From positions 1,178,001-1,242,000 of the forward strand of contig OZ245942.1 of assembly GCA_965230065.1 (NCBI GenBank): 64,000 bases of DNA, read 5' to 3'. How positions within the stretch are numbered: position 1 is the first letter of the stretch; every line of letters begins with the position of its first letter. This document shows positions 34,260 to 42,764 of this stretch, piece by piece. The DNA comes from G965230065 sp965230065. GTDB taxonomy: Bacteria; Bacteroidota; Bacteroidia; Cytophagales; Cyclobacteriaceae. The position numbers and the translations under genes were made by a program. The notes beneath the pieces were generated by a model, which saw nothing but the letters and a program-made list of their open reading frames with translations, searched no databases and was not told where the DNA came from.

Positions 34260-36172
34260 TCTTACATCATAAAATACCGGAAGGCCCCCTGAAAGATAAA
34301 TGGAATAACTATCAGGCAAGTTGTAAACTGGTGAGCCCAGCCAACAAAAAGAAGCTAGACATCATTGTAGTTGGTACCGGATTGGCCGGAAGTGCCGCCG
34401 CTGCTTCTCTGGCAGAAATGGGGTATAATGTCAAGAGTTTTTGCTTTCAGGATTCTCCCAGGAGGGCGCACTCAGTAGCGGCCCAGGGGGGCGTAAATGC
34501 GGCCAAAAATTATCAGAATGATGGCGATAATGTATATCGCATGTTTTATGATACCATAAAGGGAGGCGATTTCCGTTCCAGGGAAGCCAACGTGTATCGC
34601 CTGGCTGAGTGTTCGGCCAGGCTCATAGACCAGGCAGTAGCGCAGGGCGTACCTTTTGCCCGGGAATATGGCGGATACCTTGCCAACAGATCGTTTGGGG
34701 GCGTGCAGGTAAAACGCACTTTTTACGCCCGTGGTCAAACCGGACAGCAATTACTGTTAGGCGCCTATTCTGCCCTGTCGCGACAGATCGGAATAGGAAA
34801 AGTAAAGCTTTATCATCGGCATGAGATGCTGAATTTGGTCATGGTAGATGGGAAGGCACGTGGCATTATTGCCCGCAACCTGGAAACGGGTGCTGTTGAG
34901 CGGCACGGTGCCCATGCGGTGGTATTGGCCACTGGCGGTGCTGGCAAAATATTTTATCTCTCTACCCTGGCGATGGGCTGCAATGGCTCGGCTGCCTGGA
35001 GAGCCTACAAAAAAGGGGCGTTCATGGCTGCTCCTTCCTGGGTGCAGTTTCACCCTACTTCATTGCCGCAGTCGGGTGCTTACCAATCTAAACTTACGCT
35101 GATGTCGGAATCTTTGCGCAACGATGGGCGGATTTGGGTACCAAAAAATAAGGACGACCACCGACATCCCAACGAAATTCCCATGGAAGAACGGGATTAT
35201 TATCTGGAAAGAAGATACCCCGCCTTCGGAAACCTGGCACCCAGGGACATTGCCTCCCGGGCTGCTAAAGAGCGCATAGACCAGGGCTATGGCGTTGGGC
35301 CTATGAAAAATGCTGTATATCTGGATTTTAGCACAGCACTCAAAGAACATGGAAAAAAAACGATAGAGGAACGGTATGGTAATCTCTTTAGGATGTATGA
35401 AAAGATCACCGGAGTGAGTGCTTATCAGGAACCCATGAAAATTTCTCCCGCAGCCCATTTTACCATGGGCGGTCTGTGGGTTGACTATGAACTGATGACC
35501 AGCATTCCCGGCCTGTATGCCATTGGAGAGTGTAATTTTGCCGACCACGGAGCCAACCGCCTGGGGGCAAATTCGCTCTTGCAAGCCTGTGTAGATGGGT
35601 ACTTCATTCTTCCGTATACCCTGGGAAATTATCTTGCCGGTGAGATACGAACAGGAACGATCCCCACAGATACGCCTGCATTTGAGGAAGCAGAAAAAGA
35701 AGTAAACGATCAATTATATAAATTGTGTAGTATCAAGGGTACCAAAACCGTGGAAAGTTACCACAGGGAACTTGGAAAAATTTTGTACGACCATTGTGGT
35801 TTGGTAAGAAATGAAGCAGGGCTGAAAATTGCGATGAATACGATTGCAGCACTACGGGAAGACTTCTGGAAAAATGTAAAAATACCGGGCGGTACCCACC
35901 ATACTAATGCTGAAATTGAAAAAGCTGGAAGGGTAGCTGATTATCTGGAACTGGCTGAATTGATGTGTAGAGATGCAGTAATGCGCGAAGAATCTTGTGG
36001 CGCCCATTTCAGGGAAGAATACCAAACCGAAGACAATGAAGCCCTGCGTAATGATGAAAAATATGGGTATGTACCTGTTTGGGAATATACAGGATCAACC
36101 CAGGAACCTACATTGCATCAGGAAACTTTGAAATTTGAAAATGTAACGCTGAGTACCCGAAGTTATAAATAA
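34256..36172 (+). CDS. sdhA: Succinate dehydrogenase/fumarate reductase flavoprotein subunit
   Basis: A 638-residue flavoprotein that oxidises succinate to fumarate or the reverse. The dinucleotide motif GTGLAGSAAAASLAEMG is near residue 36. His72 in RRAHSVAAQGG is the expected site of covalent FAD attachment. HFTMGGLWVDYE and 'GECNFADHGANRLGANSLLQA' belong to the substrate/FAD site. The open frame reaches back to 34187, but the ATG at 34256 overlapping the sdhC stop is the natural start. sdhB follows after 13 bases. Confidence 0.97.
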   Translation: MILHHKIPEGPLKDKWNNYQASCKLVSPANKKKLDIIVVGTGLAGSAAAASLAEMGYNVKSFCFQDSPRRAHSVAAQGGVNAAKNYQNDGDNVYRMFYDTIKGGDFRSREANVYRLAECSARLIDQAVAQGVPFAREYGGYLANRSFGGVQVKRTFYARGQTGQQLLLGAYSALSRQIGIGKVKLYHRHEMLNLVMVDGKARGIIARNLETGAVERHGAHAVVLATGGAGKIFYLSTLAMGCNGSAAWRAYKKGAFMAAPSWVQFHPTSLPQSGAYQSKLTLMSESLRNDGRIWVPKNKDDHRHPNEIPMEERDYYLERRYPAFGNLAPRDIASRAAKERIDQGYGVGPMKNAVYLDFSTALKEHGKKTIEERYGNLFRMYEKITGVSAYQEPMKISPAAHFTMGGLWVDYELMTSIPGLYAIGECNFADHGANRLGANSLLQACVDGYFILPYTLGNYLAGEIRTGTIPTDTPAFEEAEKEVNDQLYKLCSIKGTKTVESYHRELGKILYDHCGLVRNEAGLKIAMNTIAALREDFWKNVKIPGGTHHTNAEIEKAGRVADYLELAELMCRDAVMREESCGAHFREEYQTEDNEALRNDEKYGYVPVWEYTGSTQEPTLHQETLKFENVTLSTRSYK

Positions 36173-36185
36173 CTAAAGCTAAAAA

Positions 36186-36923
36186 ATGAAAGTTTTTCTA
36201 AAAATATGGCGGCAGGAAAACCGTCACAGTGAAGGACAGATGATAGACTACGTGATGGAGGGCATCCACCCCGAAATGTCTTTCCTGGAAATGCTGGACA
36301 CCCTGAACGAAAAATTGATTGTCCAAGGAGAAGAACCTGTTGAGTTTGACCATGACTGCCGGGAAGGCATTTGCGGGCAATGTGGGGTAGTCATCAACGG
36401 GCGCACACATGGCCCCTTACCACAAACCACTACCTGTCAGTTACACATGCGGCATTTTAAAGACGGAGACACCATTTATATTGAGCCTTTTAGGGCAAGC
36501 TCATTTCCTGTGATCCGCGATTTAAAGATCGATCGCACTGCTTTTGACCGCATCATTCAGGCAGGAGGTTTTATTACAGTCAACACAGGATCAGCCCCTG
36601 ATGCCAATGCTAACCTTCTTTCACATAATGTGGTAGAATCTGCTTTTGATGCAGCTGCCTGTATCGGATGCGGGGCTTGTGTAGCCACTTGTAAAAATTC
36701 ATCGGCAGCCCTGTTCACAGGGGCAAAAGTCAGCCACTTTGCCCAATTAGTGCAGGGAAAAGAAGAGGCTACCACCAGGGTTCGTAACATGGTGAAAGCT
36801 ATGGATACGGAAGGATTTGGTCATTGCTCAAATACGGGTGCCTGTGAAGTGGAATGCCCTCAAGCCATTTCATTGGGTAGTATTGCCCACATGAACTTTG
36901 AGTATATTAAAGCAGGGTTTTAG
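36186..36923 (+). CDS. sdhB: Succinate dehydrogenase/fumarate reductase iron-sulfur subunit
   Basis: A 245-residue iron-sulfur protein carrying electrons between FAD and the quinone site. The 2Fe-2S ligands are in DCREGICGQCG and the later 'TTTCQLHM'. The 4Fe-4S/3Fe-4S ligands are in CIGCGACVATC (near 159) and 'CSNTGACEVECPQAI' (near 218). The order sdhC-sdhA-sdhB is the usual one for this B-type complex in Bacteroidota. Confidence 0.97.
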   Translation: MKVFLKIWRQENRHSEGQMIDYVMEGIHPEMSFLEMLDTLNEKLIVQGEEPVEFDHDCREGICGQCGVVINGRTHGPLPQTTTCQLHMRHFKDGDTIYIEPFRASSFPVIRDLKIDRTAFDRIIQAGGFITVNTGSAPDANANLLSHNVVESAFDAAACIGCGACVATCKNSSAALFTGAKVSHFAQLVQGKEEATTRVRNMVKAMDTEGFGHCSNTGACEVECPQAISLGSIAHMNFEYIKAGF

Positions 36924-37067
36924 CTGTAAAGTAAGGTTTCGTGTGTGAATAAGTCAATATTTCAATTGAAAATTCCATGATTAAAATTATACAAATACAT
37001 AACCCAGGTCATTTCATTGTAAGGGCAAACGAGGTATCTTCGAGGTAAACCAAAACACCTATTTGCC

Positions 37068-37334
37068 ATGAAACGAAAACCACCACATATTCACAGCATG
37101 CTGCCCAGGGCTTATTATAAAGGTGATAATTATTCGGAACATGCCCTCCACCAAAACCCTGTTAGTATAAATTTACAAACCAAACCCAGAATAAATATTA
37201 AGAAAAAGGGGCATTCTTATGTGCTAGAAGTAGATTTGTCAGGGTTTAATAATGAAGATGCACAAATTTGTATTATTGACAATAAGCTCTATGTCCGGGG
37301 TCTCACCAGAAATTTAAAAACAGTGAGCATTTAA
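37068..37334 (+). CDS. Truncated Hsp20/alpha-crystallin-like protein
   Basis: An 88-residue protein. Residues about 39-76 ('PRINIKKKGHSYVLEVDLSGF', then 'EDAQICIIDNKLYVRG') match the first half of the alpha-crystallin domain of small heat shock proteins. The second half of the domain and the C-terminal I-x-I anchor are missing, as the frame stops at residue 88. Normal members have about 140-160 residues. The following 15 bases before the convergent FAD gene hold no remainder in another frame. It is either a minimal variant or a decayed gene. Confidence 0.55.
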   Translation: MKRKPPHIHSMLPRAYYKGDNYSEHALHQNPVSINLQTKPRINIKKKGHSYVLEVDLSGFNNEDAQICIIDNKLYVRGLTRNLKTVSI

Positions 37335-37349
37335 TGGCACCAAGACCAG

Positions 37350-38630
37350 CTATGCTTTTGACTTCACCACTTCCCCAATGGCCTCAGCCGCCAATCGGCC
37401 TGTTTTCATGGCAGCGTTGATGGAGCCATTCAAAAGATAATCCCCGGCTACAAAAAGATTGTCTTTGATATGAAAGCCTTTGGGCGCTACATCGTTGGTT
37501 ACAGCATCCTGATTGGGAAGGGCATATTCAATCCTGTACGTTTTTAAATGTTGCCAAGCTTGTGGAAGTTGCCCAAACCATTTAGACATTTCTGCTTTTA
37601 TCGTAGTACTTAGCTCCTCATCAGAAGCTTTTTCTAGGCCAATTATAGAAGCAGAAATCAGGTGTTGTCCTTCCGGGGCGTAAACAGATGACACATCACT
37701 CATTACGCAAAGGTTGTTCACTACCTTGTCGCTGGAAGCATTCAGTGCTATAATTGGTTTGGAAACAGGTGACGCCGGAGCTTTGAAATACACACAAGTA
37801 ACAGGTTGTTTGTCGGTACTATACCCATCAGCAATATACTGGCTGGCAAGGCCGGTAGCTTCGGTAGCTATCAGAATTTGATTAGCCTTAAACTCCTCTC
37901 CTTCAGTGGTAATTACCTTTTTTCCATCAATTTGCTTCACTTTTTTATGATACTGTATATTTTCCTTGCCTACCTGGGCAGCTAACTGCAAGGGGATAAC
38001 CTCCATTCCCTGCGCCGGAATGCTGGTATCATCAGTTGAAAACATTTTGAAGACAAAGTCGAACATCCTGCGTGAAGTATGCAGGCCGTTTTCCAGAAAA
38101 ATACCTGCCATAAAAGGCTGGAAAAAATTACGCAACATCTTTTCGCTAAAGCCATACTGCTGAATGGCATCCAGCGTGCTTATTTCTTCCTGCTCAAAAA
38201 TGCTTTTCAGGTCTTTGGCTGCCAATTGTCGCTTCAGGGAAAGGATTTTAAGCTTATCGCCCAATGTGCCTACTTTAGAAAATAAGGTTGAGAAAAGGCT
38301 TCCTTTGGCCCGTGTCGGGTCTGAGATATGGTGCATGCCCTGTTCATTCAGTACCAAAGCACCGGGCAAGAAGGGCTTCAGTTGTAATGCATTGTAGTCG
38401 AGCAGGGCCTTTGCCTCCGGGTATTCTGTAAGTAATACCTGAAAGCCCCGATCCAGCAAAAAGCCATCCACATGATCGGTTTTGACCCTTCCGCCTGCCC
38501 GGCCGGTGGCTTCCAGCACCAGCACATTCAATTTCTTTTTGCGCAAATGTATAGCAGCCGTTAATCCGGCCAGTCCGGCACCGATAATAATTACGTCATG
38601 CTTTTTAGCTTTCTTTTCTTCCTTAGCCAT
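37350..38630 (-). CDS. FAD-dependent amine oxidase/phytoene desaturase-like oxidoreductase
   Basis: A 426-residue flavoprotein. The N-terminal dinucleotide fold 'HDVIIIGAGLAGLTAAIHLRKKKLNVLVLEATGRAGGRV' (residues about 12-50) is typical of the NAD(P)-binding Rossmann/amine oxidase superfamily, and the C-terminal 'LFVAGDYLLNGSINAAMKTGRLAAEAI' forms the second FAD contact. Related proteins include protoporphyrinogen oxidases and carotenoid enzymes, but no carotenoid genes are adjacent. Substrate unknown. It is convergent with the short Hsp20-like gene and divergent from the LysR gene. Confidence 0.85.
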   Translation of the reverse strand: MAKEEKKAKKHDVIIIGAGLAGLTAAIHLRKKKLNVLVLEATGRAGGRVKTDHVDGFLLDRGFQVLLTEYPEAKALLDYNALQLKPFLPGALVLNEQGMHHISDPTRAKGSLFSTLFSKVGTLGDKLKILSLKRQLAAKDLKSIFEQEEISTLDAIQQYGFSEKMLRNFFQPFMAGIFLENGLHTSRRMFDFVFKMFSTDDTSIPAQGMEVIPLQLAAQVGKENIQYHKKVKQIDGKKVITTEGEEFKANQILIATEATGLASQYIADGYSTDKQPVTCVYFKAPASPVSKPIIALNASSDKVVNNLCVMSDVSSVYAPEGQHLISASIIGLEKASDEELSTTIKAEMSKWFGQLPQAWQHLKTYRIEYALPNQDAVTNDVAPKGFHIKDNLFVAGDYLLNGSINAAMKTGRLAAEAIGEVVKSKA

Positions 38631-38952
38631 AGGCTTGCAATTTTTGGTTGGAAACGGTCGGCATCGACCATCCGACGCCGTAGCGGTTTATAGTTTATAG
38701 TTCATAGTTAACTTCAAAACTTTAGACCTTAAACTATAAACACTCCCCTATGTTTTACTAATATAAGGTTCATCTATTAATTTTTACCACCTTACAGTAA
38801 ATTATCCTGATGGCTTATATTTTTGTATTTGAGTTTGGTAGATTGAGATTTATTTTGGGTTTAGAGATTATGATTTTGTTGCTTTGCTTATCCGGTATCT
38901 ACTAATCAGGTAAAATTTTAAGTTCTAACATTAGTAACCTCGATGCTGAAAG
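38631..38952. other. Divergent intergenic region, FAD enzyme / LysR regulator
   Basis: 322 bases. It contains GTTTATAGTTTA (38686-38697) pairing with TAAACTATAAAC (38730-38741), a 12-base stem made of the repeated word TTATAG, plus a small hairpin GGTCG-GCAT-CGACC (38657-38670). TATTTTTG near 38820 could be a -7 box for the regulator. A LysR autoregulatory site would be expected here, but no certain T-N11-A site was chosen. Confidence 0.45.
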
Positions 38953-39855
38953 ATGATTAATTTAGAGTGGTACAGAACATTCAAAACGATTTATGATAAT
39001 GGTACCCTGACCGGGGCAGCAGAGGAACTGTTTATGACCCAGCCGGGCGTAAGCCAGCAACTGAACGCACTGGAAAACTATGTTGGGAAAAAACTGTTTG
39101 AACGCTCGCCCCGAAAGATGATCCCTACCGAGTATGCAAAAATACTGTACACCCAGGTTGAAGAATCGGTGGCGAAGCTCGATCATGTGGAAAATGCTTT
39201 TCGGGTGCATGCTTCGCAGGTTAACCCCACAGTTTGTATTGGTGCGCCACATGCTTTCTTCTTCAATTATTTTTCTAAAAAAATCCATCAGATTAAATGC
39301 AGTGTAAAGGTGAAGTTTGGCACATCTTCTGAATTATTAGAAGAATTGGAAGAAGGCAGCCTGCACTTGCTGATATCTACCAAAAAGCTGGAGCACCGGC
39401 ATATTGTTTATGAAGAATTACTCACTGAAACCATGCTGCTGGTGGCAAGCCCATCGCTAGACCGCAGCAGGTTTGGGTTTTTGGTGCATCAGCATAAACT
39501 GGAAGAAGCTGAAAAATGGCTGAGTGACCAAACCTGGTATTCTTACTCTGACAGCATGGGGCTTATTAATAAATTTTGGCAGCGTAACTTTAAAAAGAAA
39601 CCAAATATTATCCCAAAATATATTATTCCTGACCTCAATGTCATTACGCAAGCCTTACAGTTTGGGCAGGGCATCAGTCTTATTCCTGATTATATTTGCC
39701 GGGAAGCCCTGGATCAGGGCAAATTGAAACCGGTTTGGAAAGGGCATAACCCTACCCGGAATGTTTTGTATATTGCAACCAATAAAAATAATCCCTATAC
39801 GAAGGAACTGGAAGAAATCAAACGGTTGCTGATGGATTTCAGGCGGTTTCGTTAA
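38953..39855 (+). CDS. LysR-family transcriptional regulator
   Basis: A 300-residue LysR regulator. The N-terminal winged helix 'EWYRTFKTIYDNGTLTGAAEELFMTQPGVSQQLNALE' occupies residues about 4-42, followed by the linker helix and a substrate-binding domain (about 90-295). The inducer is unknown. It lies 110 bases upstream of a Gfo/Idh/MocA oxidoreductase gene on the same strand and 322 bases from a divergent FAD enzyme gene; either could be its target. Confidence 0.92.
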   Translation: MINLEWYRTFKTIYDNGTLTGAAEELFMTQPGVSQQLNALENYVGKKLFERSPRKMIPTEYAKILYTQVEESVAKLDHVENAFRVHASQVNPTVCIGAPHAFFFNYFSKKIHQIKCSVKVKFGTSSELLEELEEGSLHLLISTKKLEHRHIVYEELLTETMLLVASPSLDRSRFGFLVHQHKLEEAEKWLSDQTWYSYSDSMGLINKFWQRNFKKKPNIIPKYIIPDLNVITQALQFGQGISLIPDYICREALDQGKLKPVWKGHNPTRNVLYIATNKNNPYTKELEEIKRLLMDFRRFR

Positions 39856-39866
39856 AAGTAAATCAG

Positions 39867-39901
39867 GATGAACAGGATAATTTTGGATAGGCAGGATTAG
39901 C
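39867..39901. repeat. Iterated AGGATNNACAGGAT words
   Basis: The stretch after the LysR gene holds three near copies of the word (A/C)AGGAT separated by 5-12 bases. TAATTTTG (39882-39889) inside it could be a -7 box for the next gene but has no spaced TTG. Such word repeats are scattered in many genomes and carry no known function. Confidence 0.4.
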
Positions 39902-39965
39902 ATATCCGCTTTTTTCATAATTGTAAAACGCATTTTTTTCAGATAAAAACGAACAAAAAATTACC

Positions 39966-41015
39966 ATGTCTCAAACAATCAACGTAGCCTTAGCCTCTTA
40001 CGGAATGTCGGGGGAAATTTTTCATGCCCCGCTCATTGCCGCTCACCCGCATTTTCAACTGACAACAGTACTGGAACGGCACCGGGAAAAATCTAAAGAG
40101 CGATACCCGGAAGTAACTGTCGTCAAAAACTACGAAGCCCTGCTTAATGACCCGGCAATTGACCTGATTGTGGTAAATACGCCCAATCCATTGCACTTTG
40201 AGATGTGCCAGAAGGCTTTGGAAGCAGACAAGCACCTGATTGTAGAAAAACCTTTCACAAACACAGCAGAGGAGGCAGACAAGCTGATCCAGCTGGCAAA
40301 AGAGAAAAACAGGGTACTCACCGTTTTTCAGAACCGACGGTGGGACAGCGATTTTTTAACCGTGCAAAAAGTAGTAAACAGTAATTTGTTGGGCGATCTG
40401 GCAGAGTTTGAAGCCCACTATGACCGCTACCGGAATTATGTGGAGGCGGATACCTGGAAAGAAGAAACGGGCCCCGGCTCCGGTATTCTTTATAACCTGG
40501 GTTCGCACATGATTGACCAGGCCCTGGTGCTTTTTGGTATGCCTGAAAATATCACAGCTAAGTTAGGTGTGCAGCGAAAAGGAGGCGAAGTGCAGGATTA
40601 TTATCATCTGATATTAGGATATGAAGACTTACAGGTAGTATTAAAATCCAGCTATCTGGTGCGGGAACAAGGCCCCCGCTACATTATCCACGGAAACCTG
40701 GGTACTTTTCTCAAATATGGCCTCGATACCCAGGAAGATGCCCTGAAAGCGGGGATTACACCAGGAACTGAAGGCTGGGGCAAAGAACCCGAAAACCAGC
40801 AGGGAAAAATCAATACTGAAGTAAAAGGCATGCATATTACGGGCAGAATAGCCACCGAGTCCGGAGACTACCTGCTGTTTTATGACAACGTGTACGAAGC
40901 CATCCGTAACCAAAAACCACTGGCCGTAAAGCCCGAAGAAGCCCGGAATGTCATCCGGGTGATTGAAGGTGCGATTGAGAGTAATGAGGTGGGGAAGACA
41001 GTTTCTTTTGGGTAA
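39966..41015 (+). CDS. Gfo/Idh/MocA-family oxidoreductase
   Basis: A 349-residue NAD(P)-dependent dehydrogenase. The cofactor fold opens 'INVALASYGMSGEIFHAPLI' and includes the EKPF motif ('LIVEKPFTNTAEEAD', near residue 94) with the catalytic-type lysine. It resembles the YdgJ/IolW scyllo-inositol dehydrogenase branch ('GYGMSGKVFHAP' type), so a sugar or inositol substrate is likely. No signal peptide: cytoplasmic. The stop lies 1 base before the ATG of the MNT gene. Confidence 0.88.
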   Translation: MSQTINVALASYGMSGEIFHAPLIAAHPHFQLTTVLERHREKSKERYPEVTVVKNYEALLNDPAIDLIVVNTPNPLHFEMCQKALEADKHLIVEKPFTNTAEEADKLIQLAKEKNRVLTVFQNRRWDSDFLTVQKVVNSNLLGDLAEFEAHYDRYRNYVEADTWKEETGPGSGILYNLGSHMIDQALVLFGMPENITAKLGVQRKGGEVQDYYHLILGYEDLQVVLKSSYLVREQGPRYIIHGNLGTFLKYGLDTQEDALKAGITPGTEGWGKEPENQQGKINTEVKGMHITGRIATESGDYLLFYDNVYEAIRNQKPLAVKPEEARNVIRVIEGAIESNEVGKTVSFG

Positions 41016-41016
41016 T

Positions 41017-41334
41017 ATGGACAAAAATGATGACATATTGTTAATGATTAAGAGCTCAGTAAAAGCTACTGACCCTGATGCTACCGTAATACTTTATGGT
41101 TCATTTGCCAGAGGGGATAATAAACAACAATCAGATGTAGATTTATTGGTACTTCTTAATAAAGATTCAATTAGCAGGGAAGATGAAAAACGAATAAAAT
41201 ACCCTCTTTATGAAATTGAATTTGAAACCGGGCAAATCATCAGCCCACTGGTCTTGACAAAAAAGGATTGGGAATCCAGGCATAGTATAACACCATTTTA
41301 TAAGAACATTGACAGGGAAGGAATAATTTTATGA
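41017..41334 (+). CDS. MNT-type nucleotidyltransferase (antitoxin-like)
   Basis: A 105-residue minimal nucleotidyltransferase. The signature GSFARGDNKQQSDVDLLV (near residues 27-44) gives the G-S-x10-D-x-D motif that binds metal and NTP. In characterised MNT-HEPN pairs this protein transfers AMP to the HEPN toxin and neutralises it. The frame extends to 40963, but the ATG at 41017 is right, as the earlier part would overlap the oxidoreductase gene. The last bases overlap the HEPN gene by ATGA. AMPylation activity is inferred from family. Confidence 0.9.
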   Translation: MDKNDDILLMIKSSVKATDPDATVILYGSFARGDNKQQSDVDLLVLLNKDSISREDEKRIKYPLYEIEFETGQIISPLVLTKKDWESRHSITPFYKNIDREGIIL

Positions 41335-41723
41335 AACAGGAGGAAAGACAAGCATTAGCAACCTACAGGATCATAAAAGCAAGGGAAACATTCAATGAAG
41401 TTGAATTGCATATACAAAACGAATTATGGAATACAGCAATAAACAGATTGTATTATGCGTGTTACTATGCTGTAAGTGCTCTTCTCATCAATAAAGAGAT
41501 ATATACCCAAACCCATGCAGGAGCAAGACAAATGTTCGGGTTACACTTTATCAAAACAGGAAAAATCTCAAAAGAACTTGGCAAATTTTATTCCGATATT
41601 TTTGACAAAAGACAGACAAGTGATTACGAAGATTTTATAGATTATACAAAAGAGGATGTTATAGACCTTGTTCCTTCTGCAAAGGAGCTAATAACTAAAA
41701 TCGAAAATATGCTTAAAGCATAA
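41331..41723 (+). CDS. HEPN-domain protein (toxin-like partner)
   Basis: A 130-residue helical protein of the HEPN family (PF05168 type): 'ETFNEVELHIQNELWNTAINRLYYACYYAVSALL' and 'THAGARQMFGLHFIKTGKI' are characteristic. In MNT-HEPN modules this is usually the RNase toxin. The R-x4-6-H motif of catalytic HEPN proteins is not clearly present, so it may be inactive or act differently. Translationally coupled to the MNT gene by a 4-base overlap. The amidoligase gene follows after 39 bases. Confidence 0.85.
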   Translation: MKQEERQALATYRIIKARETFNEVELHIQNELWNTAINRLYYACYYAVSALLINKEIYTQTHAGARQMFGLHFIKTGKISKELGKFYSDIFDKRQTSDYEDFIDYTKEDVIDLVPSAKELITKIENMLKA

Positions 41724-41762
41724 TCCATAAAACCCTCCTTCCATTCCAGCGTTTTTTTTTAT

Positions 41763-42764
41763 ATGGATTTTAAGCTTCCCCCTATCGTAAAAAATGAAAA
41801 AGGAGAAATAAGAAAAGTAGGCTTTGAACTTGAGTATGCAGGAATAGACCTGCCTTCAGCAGCGCAAATCATCGCCGATTTATTCGGGGGTAGTACCGTT
41901 CAGAAAAATAAATATTCTTTTGAGGTACAAAATACTACTTTGGGCGATTTCTCTGTAATGTTAGATGCCCGTGTTTTCAATGAAAAATCTTATGAAAAAG
42001 TTTTTGATATACTGGGCATTGATATAAAAACGGCTACTATCGGTAATCAGCCTTTGCAACCGAAAATAGAGTCCTGGCTGGAGTCTGCCGCCTCTAAAGT
42101 TATCCCTTATGAAATTGTTACACCTCCCGTACCCATCACTGAACTGGAAACCATTGAAAGGCTGCGGGTAACTTTACACGAAAAAGACGCACTTGGCTCC
42201 AAAGCAGCATTGGAATATGCCTTTGGCGCACACATCAACCCGGAGGTTCCTTCTACAAATGTGGCGGTTATTTTACACTATTTGCAGGCATTTTTGCTGT
42301 TGTACCCCTGGTTATCCAAAGTACTGAAAATAGATTTTACCCGCCGATTAACCACTTTTATCAATCCCTTTCCGGATGCTTATGTGCAAAAGGTTTTGTA
42401 TCCCCGCTATCAACCCGGCCTGGATGATTTCATTGATGACTATGTACGGCACAACCCCGACCGCAACCGCCCTTTGGACATGTATCCTTTATTTGTCTGG
42501 TTGCGCGAAGAAAAGATTAAAAAAATACCGGATATTGGCAAAGTAAGTGGCAGGCCTACTTTTCATTATCGTATGCCAAACTGTACGATTGATAATGCCC
42601 GCTGGAGCATTGCCCATGAGTGGAACTTCTGGATAGAAGTGGAAAAACTGGCCAATGATACAGACAGGCTAAACACACTGAGCAAAAAGTATTTACGCCT
42701 TAAAAATCAATCGTTATTTGGCTTTGAGAAAAAATGGTTCAACCTAATAGAAAAGGAAATCTGA
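41763..42764 (+). CDS. Amidoligase-family enzyme
   Basis: A 333-residue protein matching the amidoligase family (PF12224), an ATP-using COOH-NH2 ligase of the glutamine-synthetase fold. 'VGFELEYAGIDLPSAAQII' near the start, 'ALEYAFGAHINPEVPS' near 149 and 'NCTIDNARWSIAHEW' near 270 fit. These enzymes are thought to join an amino acid to a carboxylate of a protein or small metabolite. The gene overlaps the next one by TGATG, a coupled pair seen in other bacteria. The real acceptor is unknown. Confidence 0.85.
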   Translation: MDFKLPPIVKNEKGEIRKVGFELEYAGIDLPSAAQIIADLFGGSTVQKNKYSFEVQNTTLGDFSVMLDARVFNEKSYEKVFDILGIDIKTATIGNQPLQPKIESWLESAASKVIPYEIVTPPVPITELETIERLRVTLHEKDALGSKAALEYAFGAHINPEVPSTNVAVILHYLQAFLLLYPWLSKVLKIDFTRRLTTFINPFPDAYVQKVLYPRYQPGLDDFIDDYVRHNPDRNRPLDMYPLFVWLREEKIKKIPDIGKVSGRPTFHYRMPNCTIDNARWSIAHEWNFWIEVEKLANDTDRLNTLSKKYLRLKNQSLFGFEKKWFNLIEKEI

